Source: Kroppenstedtia eburnea
Lineage (GTDB): Bacteria; Bacillota; Bacilli; Thermoactinomycetales; DSM-45169
Assembly: GCF_013282215.1 (NCBI RefSeq)
Contig: NZ_CP048103.1
Span: forward strand, 2,480,001 to 2,544,000
DNA length: 64,000 nt
Direction of reading: 5' to 3'
Positions 1-7,570 of the stretch are shown in pieces (position 1 is the stretch's first letter; each line of letters starts with the position of its first letter). The notes beneath the pieces were generated by a model. The model was not told where the DNA came from. It did not search any database and saw only the letters and a list, made by a program, of their open reading frames with translations. The translations under genes were made by a program, and so were the position numbers.

Positions 1-2
1 TT

Positions 3-608
3 CTTTTCTTCGTCCTCACCATTGTGATCGGACGCTTCCTCCTTCCGCGGTTGTTCAATTGGTCCGCCAACCTGATGACCTCGGAAGTATTGCTCGCCTT
101 CGGGATCATCTCGGCGCTCAGCTTCGCCTACTTGGCGGAAATGTTCGGCTTGGCCGGAATCGTCGGTTCCTACTTCGCAGGCCTGATGCTGAGTCTGACC
201 AAATATCGGACCGAACTGTTTGAGCGGGTGGAGATTGTCTCTTTCTCCTTCTTTGTCCCCATCTTCTTCGTCAGCATCGGAGTCACTGCCGACGTGAGCG
301 GTCTGACAAAGGAGATCCTGATTCTGATGGTTGTCCTCAGCCTTGTGGCCATCCTGACCAAAGTGATCGGTGCCGGACTGGGAGCCAAGCTGGCCGGATT
401 CAATTGGAACAGTTCACTGGGAATCGGAACCGGCATGATCGCGCGGGGGGAAGTCGGTCTGATCGTCGCTTCCATCGGATTGACCCGGGGACTGATCGAC
501 AGCGATCTCTTCACCGTCACGGTGATCATCGTGTTGGTGACCACTCTGGTGACTCCACCGCTGTTGAAGGCCATCTTCAGCAGAAAAAAAGTGAAACAAG
601 GTTCCTGA
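3..608 (+). CDS. CPA2-type cation:proton antiporter, C-terminal part
   Basis: This frame is open from the window edge, so the gene is 5'-truncated by the window and only about 200 C-terminal residues are seen. The protein is almost entirely hydrophobic, with six or more membrane spans, a conserved GIVGSYFAGLMLS segment and GTGMIARGEVGLIVAS, the glycine/acidic signature of CPA2 Na+ or K+/H+ exchangers. It would act in the cytoplasmic membrane in pH and ion homeostasis. A strong intrinsic terminator follows at once, so it ends its transcript. Whether it carries Na+ or K+ cannot be told from this part. Confidence 0.85.
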   Translation, partial: LFFVLTIVIGRFLLPRLFNWSANLMTSEVLLAFGIISALSFAYLAEMFGLAGIVGSYFAGLMLSLTKYRTELFERVEIVSFSFFVPIFFVSIGVTADVSGLTKEILILMVVLSLVAILTKVIGAGLGAKLAGFNWNSSLGIGTGMIARGEVGLIVASIGLTRGLIDSDLFTVTVIIVLVTTLVTPPLLKAIFSRKKVKQGS

Positions 609-613
609 ATAAC

Positions 614-645
614 AACACCCGCCTTTCATCGGCGGGTGTTTTTTT
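614..645 (+). terminator. intrinsic terminator of the antiporter gene
   Basis: A perfect 10-bp stem (AACACCCGCC / GGCGGGTGTT) with a 7-nt loop is followed by a T run, six bases after the antiporter stop codon. Confidence 0.93.
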
Positions 646-652
646 GCAGAGG

Positions 653-871
653 TTACTGGGATTTCTTCGGCCGGAACGTATGGCAACAGGTATCTGCTGA
701 TTGGATGGCGGTATAATCCTGATGAGTGGAATCGACAAACTCCCCGCCGATCTCCTCCCGATAAGTCCGGTTGGAATGTTGGTCCACTTCCACCATGATG
801 GCGTCGGCACCGCAATTATTTCCGGCAGTCCAAAAAAAACAATTGGCCACACTGCATTTCACCTGTGGCAT
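653..871 (-). CDS. DUF1540 domain small cysteine-rich protein
   Basis: A 72-residue protein with one DUF1540 unit: VKCSVANCFFW, then NNCGADAIMV and a C-terminal CC pair. The spaced cysteines suggest metal binding. The role of the family is unknown, although it is common in spore-forming Firmicutes. The ATG at 871 is chosen because AGGGGG lies eight bases upstream; an in-frame GTG at 880 would place this sequence inside the gene. The Shine-Dalgarno sequence is buried in a 12-bp hairpin (see separate entry). The gene follows the unknown 90-residue gene on the same strand. Confidence 0.8.
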   Translation of the reverse strand: MPQVKCSVANCFFWTAGNNCGADAIMVEVDQHSNRTYREEIGGEFVDSTHQDYTAIQSADTCCHTFRPKKSQ

Positions 872-879
872 CCATTTCA

Positions 880-913
880 CCCCCTGCCTTCAGTATGGAC
901 GAAGGACAGGGGG
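880..913 (-). promoter_or_regulatory. hairpin enclosing the Shine-Dalgarno sequence of the DUF1540 gene
   Basis: Positions 880-891 pair with 901-913 (12 bp, one bulge). The minus-strand AGGGGG that serves as ribosome binding site for the gene starting at 871 forms one arm. No T run follows, so it is a poor terminator and a better candidate for translational control. This is inference from pairing alone. Confidence 0.5.
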
Positions 914-927
914 TTTATGGCTGGCAA

Positions 928-1200
928 TTAATCGGCAGTCCGATCCGCCTCCTGCAGTTCTTTCAGGATCCGGTTGATCGTATCGAAGGTGATTCCTTGC
1001 TCATTTCGCGCGGTTACAGTCAGGTAGACATCAGCACTGAAAGTGGGGATATGCTCTTTCACCTCGGCTTCCGTCGTTCCGTATTTTTTTCTGTATACCG
1101 CTTGGCCTCCGATTCTCTCCCATCCCAGACGGGTCAACTCTTCTTCATAAAGATCAAAGTCTTCCTCTTTGATGTTGAGTAAGACGCTGGTTACTTTCAC
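928..1200 (-). CDS. hypothetical protein, 90 aa
   Basis: Not recognised. It is a charged, soluble-looking protein of 90 residues. GTG at 1200 is the start because GAGGAGG lies six bases upstream; an upstream in-frame ATG at 1230 lacks one. The sequence alternates beta-like stretches (VKVTSVLLNI, ADVYLTVTAR) and an acidic helical end (INRILKELQEAD), resembling a small alpha/beta fold. It lies between rodA and the DUF1540 gene, all on the minus strand, and may share their transcript. Confidence 0.72.
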   Translation of the reverse strand: MKVTSVLLNIKEEDFDLYEEELTRLGWERIGGQAVYRKKYGTTEAEVKEHIPTFSADVYLTVTARNEQGITFDTINRILKELQEADRTAD

Positions 1201-1254
1201 ATTGAACCTCCTCAATGAATGTCTTATCATATGATACCATGGACATCTGGAAAA

Positions 1255-2403
1255 TCAGTCCATAAACAGGAACTCCCCCTCCTTGCGCATCCCGATATTC
1301 AGAACCAGCCCCATGGCCATCAATTGGGTGATCAGAGAGCTTCCGCCATAGCTGATGAAGGGAAGAGGCAACCCCGTGATCGGCAACATCCCGGCATTCA
1401 TCCCGATATTTTGAAACACCTGAAACACCGTCATCCCGGCAACCCCGGCCACAATATATGCCCCGAATCGGTGATCGCAATGGATACCGATCCGGATGGT
1501 TCGGTAAACCAGGAAAATAAACGTGCAAAGCAGAATGCTGCCTCCGATAAAGCCGAATTCCTCGGCAAAAGCGGCAAAGATAAAATCGTTGTGGGGTTCG
1601 GGAATCCAGTTTCCCTGGGTCTGGGTGCCCTGTTGGAACCCTTTTCCATCCAATTGTCCCGAACCGACAGCGATCATCGACTGGGTCAGCTGGTATCCGG
1701 CCCCGGTGGGATCCGATGAAGGATTGGCAAAGATCTCGATCCGCTGGATCTGGTGAGGTTCCAAAACTTTGGTGAGGAGGGGGCTTTCCGTCGCATAAAG
1801 GAGAGCCACACCGGCGATCAGAAGGACCACTGCCGTCAGGCCGGTCATCATAATGCGCCAATCCAATCCTCCCGCCAACAAAATACTGACCAAGATCCCG
1901 ACAAAAACCAGTGCCATACCGAGGTCGGGCTCTTTCAGGGTCAGAATGAAGGGCGGGATAAACAGTCCGATGATCTTCCCGATTTTCCGCCAGTCCCGAA
2001 GGGGAAGGTGCTGGATCTCCGCAATCACTTTGGCCAGGACGAGGATCAAGATCAATTTCATCAATTCCGACGGCTGAAACTGAAAGCCGCCGAGCCGGAT
2101 CCATTTTTGCGCTCCTTTGACCGTCACTCCCACTCCCGGAATCATCACAAGGATCAACAGCAGGACGCCCAGCCCATACAGTACATACAGGAAACGTCCC
2201 TGAATGAGAACCCGGTAATCAAACAGGAGTGTCGCTCCCATGAGTAGAATACCTAAAAGGTACCAGAGGAGCTGTTGTTGTACGTAGGATGGGTTGAAAG
2301 AGTGAGTTGCACCGGAAATGGCAACAATGCTAATGGCGGCCAAGACCAAAATCAAGAAAATCAATGGGTAATCCAACTGTCGGATCATTCGACTTGGCTT
2401 CAT
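1255..2403 (-). CDS. rodA: rod-shape-determining SEDS glycosyltransferase RodA
   Basis: A 382-residue SEDS protein with about ten membrane spans, the length of the family. It polymerises lipid II glycan strands for sidewall synthesis together with a class B penicillin-binding protein. RodA-type signatures visible are IRLGGFQFQPSELMKL, PEPHNDFIFA before the conserved acidic loop, and the closing PFISYGGSSLI. The GTQTQGNWIPEPHNDF stretch favours RodA over FtsW or SpoVE. It is divergent from ftsW, with about 120 bp between the two starts. RodA versus a paralogous SEDS protein is the main uncertainty. Confidence 0.85.
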   Translation of the reverse strand: MKPSRMIRQLDYPLIFLILVLAAISIVAISGATHSFNPSYVQQQLLWYLLGILLMGATLLFDYRVLIQGRFLYVLYGLGVLLLILVMIPGVGVTVKGAQKWIRLGGFQFQPSELMKLILILVLAKVIAEIQHLPLRDWRKIGKIIGLFIPPFILTLKEPDLGMALVFVGILVSILLAGGLDWRIMMTGLTAVVLLIAGVALLYATESPLLTKVLEPHQIQRIEIFANPSSDPTGAGYQLTQSMIAVGSGQLDGKGFQQGTQTQGNWIPEPHNDFIFAAFAEEFGFIGGSILLCTFIFLVYRTIRIGIHCDHRFGAYIVAGVAGMTVFQVFQNIGMNAGMLPITGLPLPFISYGGSSLITQLMAMGLVLNIGMRKEGEFLFMD

Positions 2404-2526
2404 TTGCCAACACCCGCCATTGATAAAGGTTTCACAAACAGTATACCGAACTTCCGGAGCATTGAGTACCGCCCCCGTATTTGCGGGGCTGACCCCCGGT
2501 GTATATCTTGAACGAAGGAGATCGTT

Positions 2527-3699
2527 ATGTCACGTGGCAAACCTGATTTCTGGTTGATGTTCATCATTTTTCTGCTGACCGGATTCGGACTGGTGATGGT
2601 CTTCAGCGCCAGCTACTATGAAGGTCTGGTCAAACATGGAGACAGTTACTACTATTTCAAACGACAACTGATCTGGGCACTGGGATCGGTTCTCCTCTTT
2701 TTTGTCATCTCCAATATACCGTACACCATCTATCGAAAGTATGTGGGCGCCATCCTGTTGGGCAGTCTGGCCTTGCTGGTACTCGTCTTCATCCCTAGAT
2801 TGGGGATGAACGTCAATGGTGCCACCCGCTGGATCCAGTTGGGTCCGATCGGTTTTCAACCCTCGGAATTGGCCAAGCTGGGAGCGATCATCTACACCGC
2901 ATCCATTATGGTGAAAAAGCGGGAGAGTCTCCATCATTTCAAACAGGGATTGCTTCCTCCCCTGATTGTACTGGGGCTTTTCTGCGGGTTGATCGTGCTG
3001 GAACCCCATTTCAGCAGTACGGTGATTCTCCTCGGCTCCTGCCTGACCATCATCTTCTGTGCGGGAGCCCGGTTCAAACACCTGCTCCTCCTGGGAGCGG
3101 CGGGGATTCCCTTTATCGTGTGGATCATGACCTCTGAAGATTATCGGGTGATGCGCCTGCTCATTTTCCGGAATCCCTGGAAAGACCCGTCGGGAGACGG
3201 ATTCCAAACGATTCAGTCCCTCTTTGCCATCGGACCGGGGGGTCTTCTGGGAAAAGGGCTGGGCAACAGTATTCAAAAACTGGCGTATCTGCCCATGTCC
3301 CAAACGGATTTCATCTTCGCCATCATTGCCGAGGAACTGGGGTTCATCGGCGGAACCCTGCTCATCCTTCTCTACATCGCCTTCGTGATCCGGGGAATCC
3401 GCATCGCTCTTCAGGCCCCGGATTCATTTGGGATGCTGTTGGGGATTGGAATCGTCACCATGTTTTCTCTGCAGACCCTCTTCAACCTGGGAGTGGTGAC
3501 CGCCATGTTACCGGTCACAGGTGTCCCGCTGCCCTTCATCAGTTACGGCGGCTCCTCCCTGCTCATGTGCATGTTGGCCGCGGGCATCCTCCTCAACATC
3601 TCCCGCCACCGGGTCCCTCAAACATCACAAAAACAGTCGGAGAGAAAAGGAGCCCGCCATCTCCGCCCCATCACTTCACCCGGTTCTTTCCGGATCTGA
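2527..3699 (+). CDS. ftsW: FtsW/SpoVE-type SEDS glycosyltransferase
   Basis: A 390-residue SEDS membrane protein that, by family, polymerises septal peptidoglycan in the divisome. Visible are GLVMVFSASYY in the first span, WIQLGPIGFQPSELAKL, LPMSQTDFIFAIIAEELGF and PFISYGGSSLL. GAAGGAG lies six bases before the ATG. A basic, disordered tail follows the last span. It is divergently transcribed from rodA and ends in its own terminator. A sporulation SpoVE role in place of FtsW cannot be excluded, since the two families are close. Confidence 0.85.
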   Translation: MSRGKPDFWLMFIIFLLTGFGLVMVFSASYYEGLVKHGDSYYYFKRQLIWALGSVLLFFVISNIPYTIYRKYVGAILLGSLALLVLVFIPRLGMNVNGATRWIQLGPIGFQPSELAKLGAIIYTASIMVKKRESLHHFKQGLLPPLIVLGLFCGLIVLEPHFSSTVILLGSCLTIIFCAGARFKHLLLLGAAGIPFIVWIMTSEDYRVMRLLIFRNPWKDPSGDGFQTIQSLFAIGPGGLLGKGLGNSIQKLAYLPMSQTDFIFAIIAEELGFIGGTLLILLYIAFVIRGIRIALQAPDSFGMLLGIGIVTMFSLQTLFNLGVVTAMLPVTGVPLPFISYGGSSLLMCMLAAGILLNISRHRVPQTSQKQSERKGARHLRPITSPGSFRI

Positions 3700-3726
3700 T
3701 CCCCCGGATGACCGGGTGATTTTTTT
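3699..3726 (+). terminator. intrinsic terminator of ftsW
   Basis: A stem ATCCCCCGG / CCGGGTGAT with one mismatch is followed by seven T, overlapping the end of the gene. Confidence 0.8.
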
Positions 3727-3740
3727 GACCGTTTTCCAGT

Positions 3741-3764
3741 AAAAAAAGCCCTTGCGGGCTTTTT
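3741..3764 (-). terminator. intrinsic terminator of the thi operon
   Basis: A short stem AGCCC / GGGCT with a TTGC loop carries a run of seven A on the plus strand, which is a T run for the minus-strand transcript, directly after thiG. Confidence 0.8.
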
Positions 3765-3767
3765 CCA

Positions 3768-4532
3768 TCACCGGGACACTCCCTCGACGGGGCTGCTGGC
3801 GGCGGCGGTCTCCTTGCGGGGGATGCGGCCGGCTTCAAAACCGAGACGGCCGGCTTCCACCGCCAATTTCATGGCCCGGGCCATTTGCACCGGGTCATCC
3901 GCCCCGGAGACGGCGGTGTTGAGAAGCACACCCGCCGCCCCCAACTCCATCGCCCGGGCGGCATCGGCGGGGGAGCCGATCCCTGCATCCACAATGACGG
4001 GCAACCGGGTCTGATGAATGATAAATTTCAGATAGAGTGGATTCAAGATCCCCTGCCCTGATCCGATGGGAGAGGCCCCCGGCATGATGCCATGGGCTCC
4101 CGCCTCTTCCAGTCGTTTGGCCAACACGGGATCATCACTGGTGTAGGGGAGAACGGTAAAGCCTTCCTCCACCAGTTGCCGTGTCGCTTTCAATGTTTCC
4201 ACCGGATCCGGGAGCAATGTCTCATCATCCCCGATCACCTCCACTTTCACCATGTCACACAAGCGGGTGGCCCGGGCGAGGCGGGCCAAACGCACCGCCT
4301 CTTCCGCCGTTTTGGCACCGGCGGTGTTGGGAAGCAGGCGGTATCGGTTCAGATCCAGCTGTTGCAGGAAATTGGGCTCATCGGGACGGTCCAGGTTGAC
4401 CCGGCGCAAGGCAAAGGTCAAAACCTCCGTTTCAGAAGCCTCCACCGCCGCCGACTGAACTTCAAGGGATGAAAACTTGCCTGTTCCCAACAGCAGTCGG
4501 GATTGAAAAGTGTGTGATCCAATCTTGAGCAT
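3768..4532 (-). CDS. thiG: thiazole synthase ThiG
   Basis: ThiG condenses 1-deoxy-xylulose 5-phosphate, dehydroglycine and ThiS thiocarboxylate into the thiazole phosphate of thiamine. The 254-residue TIM barrel is of family length. The Schiff-base lysine is Lys96 in [10 protein letters not shown], and the phosphate-binding end [18 protein letters not shown] is present. GGGAGGAGG precedes the ATG. It follows thiS by three bases and is the last gene of the riboswitch-controlled tenI-thiS-thiG operon. Confidence 0.97.
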   Translation of the reverse strand: MLKIGSHTFQSRLLLGTGKFSSLEVQSAAVEASETEVLTFALRRVNLDRPDEPNFLQQLDLNRYRLLPNTAGAKTAEEAVRLARLARATRLCDMVKVEVIGDDETLLPDPVETLKATRQLVEEGFTVLPYTSDDPVLAKRLEEAGAHGIMPGASPIGSGQGILNPLYLKFIIHQTRLPVIVDAGIGSPADAARAMELGAAGVLLNTAVSGADDPVQMARAMKLAVEAGRLGFEAGRIPRKETAAASSPVEGVSR

Positions 4533-4535
4533 GGT

Positions 4536-4739
4536 TCAGCCTCCTCCCACAAATTGAACGATCTCCAGTCGATCCCCTTCCTCCAGTCGAACCTCTCCAT
4601 ATTGATCCCGATCGAGAATCTTCCTGTTTTTCTCCACCACGACTATTTGGTCGGAGAGCCCCAGATGAGTGATCAACGCCTCCACATCGCAGATGGACTC
4701 CGGTACATCATGCTGCTTTCCGTTCAGTTGGATATTCAT
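4536..4739 (-). CDS. thiS: sulfur carrier protein ThiS
   Basis: A 67-residue ubiquitin-like sulfur carrier ending in the essential GlyGly (FVGGG, with one extra Gly). The C-terminus is adenylated and thiocarboxylated to hand sulfur to ThiG. The start has a strong AAGGGGGAG. An upstream short frame ends in a TGA overlapping the thiS ATG, suggesting translational coupling (see findings). Confidence 0.95.
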   Translation of the reverse strand: MNIQLNGKQHDVPESICDVEALITHLGLSDQIVVVEKNRKILDRDQYGEVRLEEGDRLEIVQFVGGG

Positions 4740-4851
4740 GATTCTCCCCCTTTCTCCCCTTGTTCACGACACATCTTCTTCCCGGACAAGACGGACCCGG
4801 TTCGGTTCGCCATCCCAACCGGGATGATTTGCAGGTGAAGGCCGGAACCCC

Positions 4852-5472
4852 TCAACCCTGCTTCACCCATTCAAGTTGGAGAGCCTGCTTCAACCGGCGG
4901 GCAGCTGCCGCCGGATCCGGAGCATCAGCGATCGCGGAGATCACAGCCACCCCGGCGCAACCTGTTGTGGACAATTGGGGAAGTCTTTCGGGAGTGATTC
5001 CTCCGATGGCAATCACCGGGATGTTCACCGCCGCTGTCACCTGCCGGAGTTGCCGGATTCCCCTCGGCTTCCGGCCCGGTTTGGAATCACTTGCAAATAC
5101 ATGTCCGAAAAACAGGTAATCCGCTCCCTGCTGTTCCTTCTCTCTCGCAGAATCACGGGAGTGAACAGAACATCCAACCCGCCGCCTGTTCCCTCCCCCC
5201 GTGAAAATGGTGTCCACAGGGTGTCGCTCCGGGAGATGAACCCCTCCACAACCCAGATTTTCCGCCACTTCCACATTCCCGTTGACTGTCAATCGTTTCG
5301 GATCCACCCCCACTTCCCGAATCAGAGTAAGTCCCCAGTCCTGAAGCTCTGCGGTGGATGCCCCCGGTTTGCGCAGATGGATCCAATCCAGCCACTCCCC
5401 TGCCTTTCGGCATACAGAGACCCACTCTTTCACTGACTTCCGGGGATCCGTCACAAAATGGAGTTCATTCAT
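4852..5472 (-). CDS. tenI: thiazole tautomerase TenI-like / thiamine phosphate synthase-like
   Basis: A 206-residue ThiE/TenI-fold protein. The first gene after the TPP riboswitch and terminator, it is chosen to start at ATG 5472 behind GGAGGAAGGGGG. Visible are LHFVTDP at the N-terminus, DWIHLRKPG, GVHLPE, DYLFFGHVFASDSKPG and VIAIGGITPE with GVAVISAI. The motif set fits TenI, which aromatises the ThiG product, better than ThiE, whose pyrophosphate-binding motif is not evident. A longer in-frame start at 5541 lies inside the riboswitch terminator region and is rejected. Confidence 0.85.
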   Translation of the reverse strand: MNELHFVTDPRKSVKEWVSVCRKAGEWLDWIHLRKPGASTAELQDWGLTLIREVGVDPKRLTVNGNVEVAENLGCGGVHLPERHPVDTIFTGGGNRRRVGCSVHSRDSAREKEQQGADYLFFGHVFASDSKPGRKPRGIRQLRQVTAAVNIPVIAIGGITPERLPQLSTTGCAGVAVISAIADAPDPAAAARRLKQALQLEWVKQG

Positions 5473-5499
5473 CCCCCTTCCTCCCCGCTCCATCCATTC

Positions 5500-5529
5500 A
5501 AAAACCGGGACCCCAAAAAGGGATCCCGG
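5500..5529 (-). terminator. riboswitch expression-platform terminator
   Basis: A 10-bp stem (CCGGGATCCC / GGGGTCCCGG) with a T5 loop is followed by T5 on the minus strand, between the TPP aptamer and the tenI ribosome binding site. This is the expected transcription-attenuation arm. Confidence 0.88.
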
Positions 5530-5565
5530 CCGTACGGTCAAATTTCGTGATGTCGATGGCCGAAT

Positions 5566-5652
5566 CCCACTTTCTTACGCTGGTGCAAACCAGGTCAAGT
5601 TCAAAGGGTTGAAGCTTCGAGCCTCTCTCAGCACGTTTCCGTGCACCCCCAG
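5566..5652 (-). ncRNA. TPP riboswitch (THI element)
   Basis: On the minus strand the conserved aptamer parts follow in order: GGGGGTGC, GCTGAGAGAGGC, ACCCTTTGAACTTGACCTGG, then CACCAGCGTAAGAAAGTGG. It lies between a good promoter and a terminator placed just before tenI. By family rule, thiamine pyrophosphate binding favours termination and shuts down tenI-thiS-thiG. Confidence 0.95.
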
Positions 5653-5681
5653 TGGAATCGTCAAAAGATGGAGTTTTCTTT

Positions 5682-5710
5682 ATTTTAGCAATGGCCCCCC
5701 CGGGGGTCAA
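5682..5710 (-). promoter_or_regulatory. sigma-A-type promoter of the thi operon
   Basis: On the minus strand, TTGACC (5705-5710) and TAAAAT (5682-5687) are separated by 17 bases. The start point would fall about 20 bases before the TPP aptamer. Confidence 0.7.
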
Positions 5711-5738
5711 ATAAAAAAGAGGGGAGACTCTCCCCTCC
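5711..5738 (-). terminator. intrinsic terminator downstream of the ferredoxin gene
   Basis: An eight-bp stem GAGGGGAG / CTCCCCTC is followed on the minus strand by CTTTTTTATTT. It lies beyond repeat copy A, seen from the ferredoxin gene, and insulates the thi promoter. Confidence 0.8.
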
Positions 5739-5745
5739 GTTGTTT

Positions 5746-5936
5746 TAGGGTGTGTCTGATAAATCTCTGGGCCGAGCCGGTCGGGATGGGGTTTCACATG
5801 TCGTTTTCGTGGTTCTTACGATCCAAAATCACTCCATGTGAAACCCAACCCTCCCTGCATAGCGAGACCAGGGAGCGAAGCCCCCTGGTGAGACTTGTGC
5901 CCTATCGGTATGAATGACTTTTTCACAACGCTTCTA
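5746..5936 (+). repeat. interspersed repeat copy A (one internal module)
   Basis: Left end of the TTAGGGTGTGTCTGA type, then GGTCGGGATGGGGTTTCACATG, a roughly 35-nt loop, CATGTGAAACCCAACCCTCCC, one GCGAGACC...GCGAGAC-type module and the right end TTTTTCACAACGCTTCTA. The right end overlaps the last bases of the ferredoxin gene and supplies its TAG stop. Confidence 0.93.
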
Positions 5937-6233
5937 ATACAATCGTGGTTGCGGGACTTCCAGGCGAACATCTCCGTGGATATAGGTCTGACAAGAGAGG
6001 CGGAACCCTTTCTCCACCTGCTCGTCTCCCAGACGGAGCACCTCCCGGTCCCCCAGCTCACTTAAATTCTCCGCCCCTTCCAGCACACGGACCCGGCATC
6101 GTCCACAACGGCCGGAGGTGCAGTTGAATGGAATCATGATATTGCGGGAGATAGCTTCAAAAAGCAGGTTCTCCCCTTCCTCACATTCAAACTGATACGC
6201 CTTTGCTCCGATTTTTACTTCCACCTGTGGCAA
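5934..6233 (-). CDS. 2Fe-2S ferredoxin (plant/adrenodoxin-fold)
   Basis: A 99-residue electron carrier. The 2Fe-2S ligands are Cys38, Cys43 and Cys46 in CTSGRCGRC, and Cys81 in RLSCQTY. TTG at 6233 is taken as start because GGAGGGG sits six bases upstream; the longer frame to 6257 would bury this site. The last codon and the TAG stop are formed by the terminal bases of repeat copy A, so the native C-terminus may have been changed by the insertion. Its redox partner is not evident from the neighbours. Confidence 0.88.
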   Translation of the reverse strand: MPQVEVKIGAKAYQFECEEGENLLFEAISRNIMIPFNCTSGRCGRCRVRVLEGAENLSELGDREVLRLGDEQVEKGFRLSCQTYIHGDVRLEVPQPRLY

Positions 6234-6257
6234 TTTCGTCCCCTCCCACCCTCTCAA

Positions 6258-6620
6258 TCAGATCCGTTCCTGTATCAATTGCATCAGCACTTGGGCATTG
6301 TTTTCCCGTTCATTCCTGCTGGCATACAAGAGTGTGACCGGTCCCGGTTTCACCCGCTCCAACAGATTGTCGAGGTCTTTCAGATCGACTTCTTGTCGGT
6401 ATTCCTTGCGAAAGGCGGTAGAATCCCCTTCCCGATGGAACCGTTGCCTGAGGTGATCCGAAGGTGCCAATTCTTTCGCCCGGAGATCCACTTCCGCCCG
6501 GTCCTTGCTCAATCCCCGCGGCCACAGCCGGTCCACCAACACACGGATTCCATCCTCCGCCCCCGGTGTTTCATATACGCGTTTGATCCGGATTTCCAGT
6601 GTGATTGTCTCCCTGAACAC
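6258..6620 (-). CDS. DUF488 family protein
   Basis: About 115-120 residues, with the DUF488 hallmark IRVLVDRLWPRGLSK near the N-terminus and VTLLYASRNERENNAQVL near the C-terminus. The function is unknown. The start is uncertain. GTG at 6620 has its purine-rich stretch only two bases away. An AGGGAG lies nine bases before a CTG at 6599, which matches where related proteins begin. It ends 24 bases before the ferredoxin start, so the two are probably cotranscribed. Confidence 0.82.
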   Translation of the reverse strand: MFRETITLEIRIKRVYETPGAEDGIRVLVDRLWPRGLSKDRAEVDLRAKELAPSDHLRQRFHREGDSTAFRKEYRQEVDLKDLDNLLERVKPGPVTLLYASRNERENNAQVLMQLIQERI

Positions 6621-6738
6621 TGCTCCCCATGCAACGACAAAGGATCACAACCGGGAACCCGTCAAAAGAGACGGAGTGATGCGCCCGGTTGACAAAGCTC
6701 TCCCGCCGGCTCCGAACTGCGGGAAGGATGAAACCAGC

Positions 6739-7353
6739 TCATTTGCGGAGAGAGTTGTACCGCTCATGCTGCAAATAAAGGAAACGTGCAATCACAAGGA
6801 GAATCACGGGAACCAGAATCCAGAGTGCAGCCAGTCCGTAACGGTGCATCGCACGGAACACATTTTCCCATTGGGCCCCCACAAGATATCCGAGACCGAT
6901 GAACACCGTACACCAAGTAAAGGCACCGACATAGGCGTAAGAGGCGAACTGAACCGGGGACATCCGGGAGATCCCGGCCATATACGCGGTCACATGCCGG
7001 ACTCCCGGGATGAAATAGCCGAAAAACAGGACCCAGTTGCCATATTTCCGAAACAGGATTTGTGTCATTCTCAGCCGTCTCCGCGTGATGAAAAACTTGC
7101 TCCCGTATCGCTTCAAAAAAGGGTAACCCAGTCTGCCACCCAAATAGTAACTGACAGTGATCCCACACATGGAACCCGTCACAGCACTGAGAAAGGTAAA
7201 GGCCAGGTTGAGCTGCCCGATGGATGCAAGATATCCGATAAAGGTCATCATGATTTCATCGGGCAGGGGCAGACCTACAATCCCCAGCACGAGGAAGAAG
7301 AAAATCCCGAGATATCCGTATTGAGACAGTAGATCCAGCACAGTCTGTTCCAT
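6739..7353 (-). CDS. DedA family membrane protein
   Basis: A 204-residue DedA (SNARE-associated/VTT domain) protein with several membrane spans. It shows the N-terminal re-entrant GIVGLPLPDEIMMTFIGYLA, the G..G.Y.LGGRLGYPFLKRYG segment and the basic FGYFIPGVRHVTAYMAGISRM motif containing the conserved arginine. Family members move undecaprenyl phosphate or other lipids across the membrane. The exact substrate here is not known. An ATG with GGGG upstream. It is followed by about 120 bp with no feature. Confidence 0.88.
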   Translation of the reverse strand: MEQTVLDLLSQYGYLGIFFFLVLGIVGLPLPDEIMMTFIGYLASIGQLNLAFTFLSAVTGSMCGITVSYYLGGRLGYPFLKRYGSKFFITRRRLRMTQILFRKYGNWVLFFGYFIPGVRHVTAYMAGISRMSPVQFASYAYVGAFTWCTVFIGLGYLVGAQWENVFRAMHRYGLAALWILVPVILLVIARFLYLQHERYNSLRK

Positions 7354-7526
7354 GGTTCAACCCCGTTTTCTCGGTACATCAACCCAGGCCCGTGATCGGC
7401 ATGGGGTTTTTTACACACTCCCCATCCATGATACCAGAGATCTGACAGGCTTGCGAGAACTACCGCCGGACGGGCCCCTTCTCTCCATTATATGTACGGG
7501 AAGGCGATCCTTTATAACCGAAAATG

Positions 7527-7550
7527 AAAAAAAGCGGCCTTCCGGCCGCA
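7527..7550 (-). terminator. intrinsic terminator of nuoD
   Basis: Stem GCGGCC / GGCCGC with a GGAA loop and seven T on the minus strand, about 20 bases after the nuoD stop. Confidence 0.88.
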
Positions 7551-7570
7551 AAACAGGCAGTTACCCAAAA

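Noticed and set aside
5473-5541. N-terminal extension of the TenI frame to 5541
   Set aside because: It runs through the riboswitch terminator. The ATG at 5472 has the ribosome site.
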